Source of the DNA: Salvator merianae
Taxonomy: Eukaryota > Chordata > Lepidosauria > Squamata > Teiidae
NCBI GenBank assembly: GCA_003586115.2
Contig: QVOM02000119.1
Location: 50,679,428 to 50,743,427, forward strand
Direction: 5' to 3'
DNA: 64,000 nt
Below are positions 59,779-64,000 of the stretch, one piece after another. The notes beneath the pieces were generated by a model. It had not been told where the DNA came from, did not search any database, and saw only the letters and a list, made by a program, of their open reading frames with translations. The position numbers and the translations under genes were made by a program. Numbering within the stretch: the first letter of the stretch is position 1; each line of letters begins with the position of its first letter.

Positions 59779-59957
59779 GGCCCTTTCTGCACTTGGCCTT
59801 ATTGTGGATTATATCCCAGAATAGGGACCTGCTATCCACCTGCTGTGCAAACTATGAAAGGTCTTGCTCAGGGCCTACCATAGTCTGCACTAGCATGCAG
59901 ATGGCAGGTCCCTATTCTGAGATATAATCTGGAATAAGACCAAGTGCAGAAAGGGCT
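59779..59957. mobile_element. Fold-back element, family B (copy 3), TSD ATT
   Basis: A near-palindrome of 179 bp with ends GGCCCTTTCTGCACTTGG and CAAGTGCAGAAAGGGCT, flanked by ATT on both sides. It shares AATAGGGACCTGC(C/T)AT words with the copy in DUSP6 intron 2. Confidence 0.85.
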
Positions 59958-62535
59958 ATTGTTTGATAATGCAAGGTGCCATGAAAGAACAACAAATGTT
60001 AATGTTTGTACTTCTTAAGTATTTAGAAGGTTTCGCATCTCCAAGACCAAAACTGCTGCGTGTGTAAATGGAGCGCTATTTGTTGTTCTTCCTTATGTAG
60101 CAAAATTTGGCGTCATCTCTTCCTTCAAATTTTGTATACATTTTTTGTATACAATTTTGTATACAGTTGAGGGGGAGAATGACCAATTCTCTCTCCTCCC
60201 CAAGATCTTTAGGTTGTATTCATAGAGGCTTGTTTCTTTCATGGTTCCTTTTCTTAACCCAGCTTGTTTCAAATTCCACAGTTTTTTGCATGTACAGGAA
60301 TTACAGGAACTTCTTGCTTTATTCTTGGCTGCCAAGCTTTCTGGAAAAGGTCACTGCAAGATGAGAATATGAATGTCATGATACCTTTATAGTTCTGTGC
60401 TTTTCATCTGGGCTTTTGTGCAGTGCTTAGATACCAGGACAACAGACAGATGCTGCCTATGTTCATACTCTATTTCCTTAACCCCCCCCTTTTTTTTTTG
60501 CCATTTCTAGCTTTTGTTATACTTCACAAAGAGTTGCTTTTGTTCACTCCATTTCAACTTTAAGCTAGTAGGCCTACAGAACTCATATCTAAATGATCCA
60601 AAGAAGTCTAGTATTGTGTCAACCACAGGCCTTTTAGCTCCCTTGTTTTTGATGTACTGTGCACACACTGATACCAAGTTGCCAGGAGGGCAGGTTCTTT
60701 ACATGTCTGCTGGCTTTGTTTGGTCAAATGTACAACTTATCATAGAGGCCTGCAAACTAGCATGTTCTTGATGAGCTGAGCTATGAATTAAACCATCTAA
60801 AGACAGCTTTGGAAGTCCTGGGCTGCATCCACACCTCAGTGCTGTGGGGCACATGGAGGTGGAGATGCTTTCTCCCAGAGCAGGGCACGTGTTGGCCAAA
60901 CAGCTGCACCTCATCCCTTTCTGTTTTTGGAGAGCTATCAGCTCTGAAGGCAAAGGGCCCCTTTACGGGGAGCCTTCTCTAAAGATAAGAGGCCTTTTCG
61001 GAAGTGGGCCTTTGCTGGCACAATGCCTGAGTGGTGCAGGCCGTGTAGGGCATACTCTCTGCCACTGTTTGGTGCAGGTACTGTCAGAATAATTTTTTAG
61101 CTCTCTGATGAAGGATACTTTGGAGAGCACTCAAAGACCCTACAGTGCCTTTGTCAGAGTGATATATGGCAGCGAGCAGCCTGGATGTTTGACCACCTTG
61201 TCCCTAGGATGTCATAAGGGTGCCCGCTGCCATAAGTGTGAATGGAGTCCAAGTGTCAATGGAAACCTGAAGAACACCAGAGACATCAGCAGTTTTTACA
61301 GGCAAGGAGAGATCTGGGTAGGGCACGGTCAACAGCTATGCTCACAGAATACCTTTCTCCCCTTCTGCTGAAAGGTAAGCACTAAATCACCATAGGAACC
61401 AGTCCTAGCAATAGCTTCAAAATAATGCATGTGACATGACCTCCTTTATCTAGCAATGAAGAGAAGCTCATAATCTGATAAATTTCCCAGATACTCAGTA
61501 GCTACAGTATTAGCATAATATTTTGGTTGTGCTTTGTCCTCAGAGGTGAGTTATGGGTCCAATGGGTGTGCTGGTATATTGATGCTCCACTCTTTGGTCT
61601 CTTGACAGATACCTTGATCATGCCATGCAGAAGCAGTCTACAGTATTGCTAGAGGGAGGAGAAGGAGTTTCTGTAAGTCCAACTTGACCCCTGTTGACTA
61701 AGGTAATATCTGCACACACTGCTGTCTGCAGAGAAAACTATTCCTTGGCCAGATCGCTATCTTTGGTCCAGGAGCAGAGTAGATGGCAGCTGCCTGCCCA
61801 GCCTAATTTTGAGGCTGGGGAATGAAAACCTCCTGGTGTTGAAGTTGTACACTGGCAACATTTGCCAGTCTCTGAAATGATTGCATGGTGATAGTGGGAG
61901 CAATCCTGGCCCATGTTGTATTTGCAGATTGGACTTTCCTACTTGCATAAGGAGTACTCCCAGGAATAGATCAGGCACTGGTGATGTTTAGTGAACCTGT
62001 ATCTGGTATTTTGTTGGCATTATCTGATGGGACTGTATGTATCCCACCTAAGTGGTTACATCCATGCAGTTCTCTTGGCAAACATACAGAAGTGATTTGC
62101 TATTGCTATCTTTTGGGGAAATACTAGAGCCTGAATTTGTGTGCAAAGAGACTTGCATTGCTTAAGCTGACTGGAAATAGCTTCCCAGAATTTGAGACAG
62201 GAGGCTTTCTCATCTCCTCCTTGGGGTTGGCCAATCTGTTTGCAGAATATAATGTACCATGGAGCTAGGGTAGAGCATATTCCCAACTGTGTCTACAACA
62301 TATGGTATTTTATACAGTGGCAACCCATTCTGATGCTATTACAGGAAATGGCTTGCTGTTAGCATTCACCGAAGAGTTATTGTTCCCAAGTTGTTGTGCC
62401 CACAGGCTTCAGATCTTGAAAAGCAGCCACATAACTCTCAGTATGTGAACAGACACAGAAATGACATAGTAAGCTAAAGATCTGGGGATGTGGGAGTCAC
62501 AAGTTCAAGTCCGTGCTCAGTGAGAAAGTTCACTT
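59958..62535. other. Intergenic DNA, nothing firm
   Basis: 60130-60165 has three TTTGTATACA words 12-13 bases apart. The stretch starting GGGCTGCATCCACACC at about 60823 may be another MITE, but its right end is unclear. No gene. Confidence 0.35.
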
Positions 62536-63603
62536 AGGCCGCGGTCGGACATCGTCAATGTAATCCGTATAGAAGAATACACGCAGTGAATTCGTCTTCT
62601 GGTCATTCCCACAGTTACATTTTAACACGGAGTCAATTCGTACTTGCTCGTTCCCACACTGATATTTCCCGTGCTTGGCAGTACCCTTTCTGCCTCCACC
62701 CCTCATCAAATTCTCCTCCCTATGCAGTCGGCGATTGGCTGCAGTCCCAACGTTCAAACCTTGACATCACAGGGGCGGGAAAGTCAAGCTCTGCTCTCTG
62801 CATGTCCCCACTCAGAACATGGATTAACTTGGCAGCATTACTAGTCATTTGCCATTTGCTCCTCCCTGCAGCCTCTGTCTACCGAAGCAGAACTTAAAAA
62901 CTACGTTCACTTTAAAACTATGAACTTTAAAAAACTAAGCTTTTGAAATGCGCAGTTCTGCTATCCTGCTGTTTCACTTTAACTAAGCTTTTGAAATGCA
63001 CAGTTCTGCTATCCTGCTGATTCACTTTAGCGCAACTGCGCAATTTAAAAGTAGCGGGAGAGGTCCATAACAAAGGGAAAAAGTGGGGAGGGAACGTGGG
63101 GGGGCTCTACTATTTTTAACTGTGTGCTGACCACAGCAAAACTCCAAACAGGCGCAGTTGATTTTTTCCTTTAAAGAGCAGACGGAAGTGGAGAAAGCCT
63201 TTAATTTCTTCCTGGCAGGACCGCAGTTTAGCGAAGAAGGAGGACGATTTCTTTTCCCCTGGCAGCGAGGGAAGGGGGGATAATGGAGGCAGAGGAAACT
63301 AATGTGCTTCCTGCCCACCCACAAAGTCTCTCATTGGACGGCACAAAATGGGGATCCCTCCCTCTGCACGCCCTCCAAAACAGTACGGTCCCTCTCAAAT
63401 AATCGCTTTCCCCGTGCCCACAGCACAAAGTAAAGCGTGCTAGCGATCTGGAACGGCTTGAGAACTCATTAAATCCGAAGACAAAGTAATCCGGATTTCG
63501 CCAATTTAATCCATAAAAATTACGGAACGGCAAGATCATATCGGGACAGCGGGAACTGAAGACAGCCTGTAAACTGATTAAATGCCGTGTCAGAACACAG
63601 CCT
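62536..63603. mobile_element. CpG-rich Harbinger-like non-autonomous element, TSD TTA
   Basis: Ends GGCCGCGGTCGGACA (from 62537) and TGTCAGAACACAGCC pair as inverted repeats and are flanked by TTA on both sides (62534-62536; 63603-63605 read as TTA from the last T). A 3-bp TWA duplication and GGC ends are typical of PIF/Harbinger. Length is about 1.07 kb; it is richer in CpG than its flanks. It contains a 48-bp tandem duplication at 62933-63028. No transposase frame is seen; frames of about 100 codons have no domain. Confidence 0.65.
62933..63028. repeat. 48-bp tandem duplication inside the CpG-rich element
   Basis: AACTAAGCTTTTGAAATG.. repeats with a 48-base step (62933 and 62981) and only two changes (CGC/CAC and CTGTTTC/CTGATTC). 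Confidence 0.92.
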
Positions 63604-63605
63604 TA

Positions 63606-64000
63606 CTGACTCTGGGCAAGCTGCAGTATCTCAGTCAAATGTTGAAATGAACTCAATAGAAACTAAAGGAAATTTGATTTATGGCAGCTTCTCAGATCTG
63701 GGCTGTGATCTGGATGTGTAAAAAGTCTATTTTGAGCTTTAGCATTGTGCAGAAGTTATCCCTTCACCATGGGTTCTTCTCATAGTTTATAAGTTACTCA
63801 TAAAGACCAGCTAGATCCATAGTTTTAAACTACCATAAATATGTCTTATGACCTGAAACAAGCACAAATTAACTTGATTGCACTGGCTAAAAAAAACCCA
63901 AACAGGAATTCTCAGTTACTGGTGTCTTAAAAGCTCTATAAGAGCATTCACAAGAAGCTTTGAGATACTTGGCTACTGAAATATAAAAACAACCCCTTAG
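63606..64000. other. Intergenic DNA, nothing recognised
   Basis: Short AT-rich stretch to the window end; no gene or repeat seen. Confidence 0.45.

Noticed and set aside
62534..63605. A second CpG-island promoter
   Set aside because: Inverted ends and TTA flanks point to a transposon, and no exon or conserved ORF follows.
35326..64000. Neighbouring genes of mammalian DUSP6 such as POC1B
   Set aside because: I looked for exon-like peptide matches and found none; they probably lie outside the window.

Overview
The window is vertebrate nuclear DNA, most likely from a squamate reptile. It is AT-rich, has no bacterial-style gene packing, and holds one intron-containing gene in a sea of decayed transposons. 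The repeat mix is CR1 LINEs ending in an ATTCTATGAT-type tail, a 5'-truncated L1, L2/CR1-like remnants, a tRNA-derived SINE, hAT and Harbinger-like fold-back elements, and many microsatellites. This suits a lizard or snake better than a bird or mammal, but the species cannot be named from the sequence.

The only gene I can support is DUSP6 (MKP-3), a dual-specificity phosphatase that inactivates ERK1/2. It lies on the + strand in three coding exons: 28988-29399, 31031-31468 and 33841-34148. All junctions are GT-AG and in phase, giving 385 residues. A CpG-rich block (about 27060-29460) covers the promoter, 5' UTR and exon 1. It holds a compact cluster of ETS-like, RFX X-box-like and CCAAT motifs, short upstream ORFs and a perfect 18-bp inverted repeat. 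The 3' UTR runs to a poly(A) signal near 35300 and carries Pumilio-like and AU-rich motifs.

Upstream (1-27000) there are fold-back elements of several families, two CR1 copies, a remnant of another LINE, an L1 insertion with a perfect 17-bp target duplication, and a 688-bp hAT fold-back element with an 8-bp target duplication. Downstream (35400-64000) there are more fold-back elements, CR1/L3-type LINE pieces, a 169-bp hairpin and a 1.07-kb CpG-rich element flanked by TTA. No other protein-coding gene is recognisable. The remaining intergenic DNA holds at most candidate conserved regulatory stretches, which only cross-species alignment could confirm.

I found no clear new biological system. 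The observations most worth following are the RFX/NF-Y/ETS module at the DUSP6 promoter, a transposon family that carries an X-box-like palindrome in its four long copies, and several near-perfect hairpins able to make double-stranded RNA.
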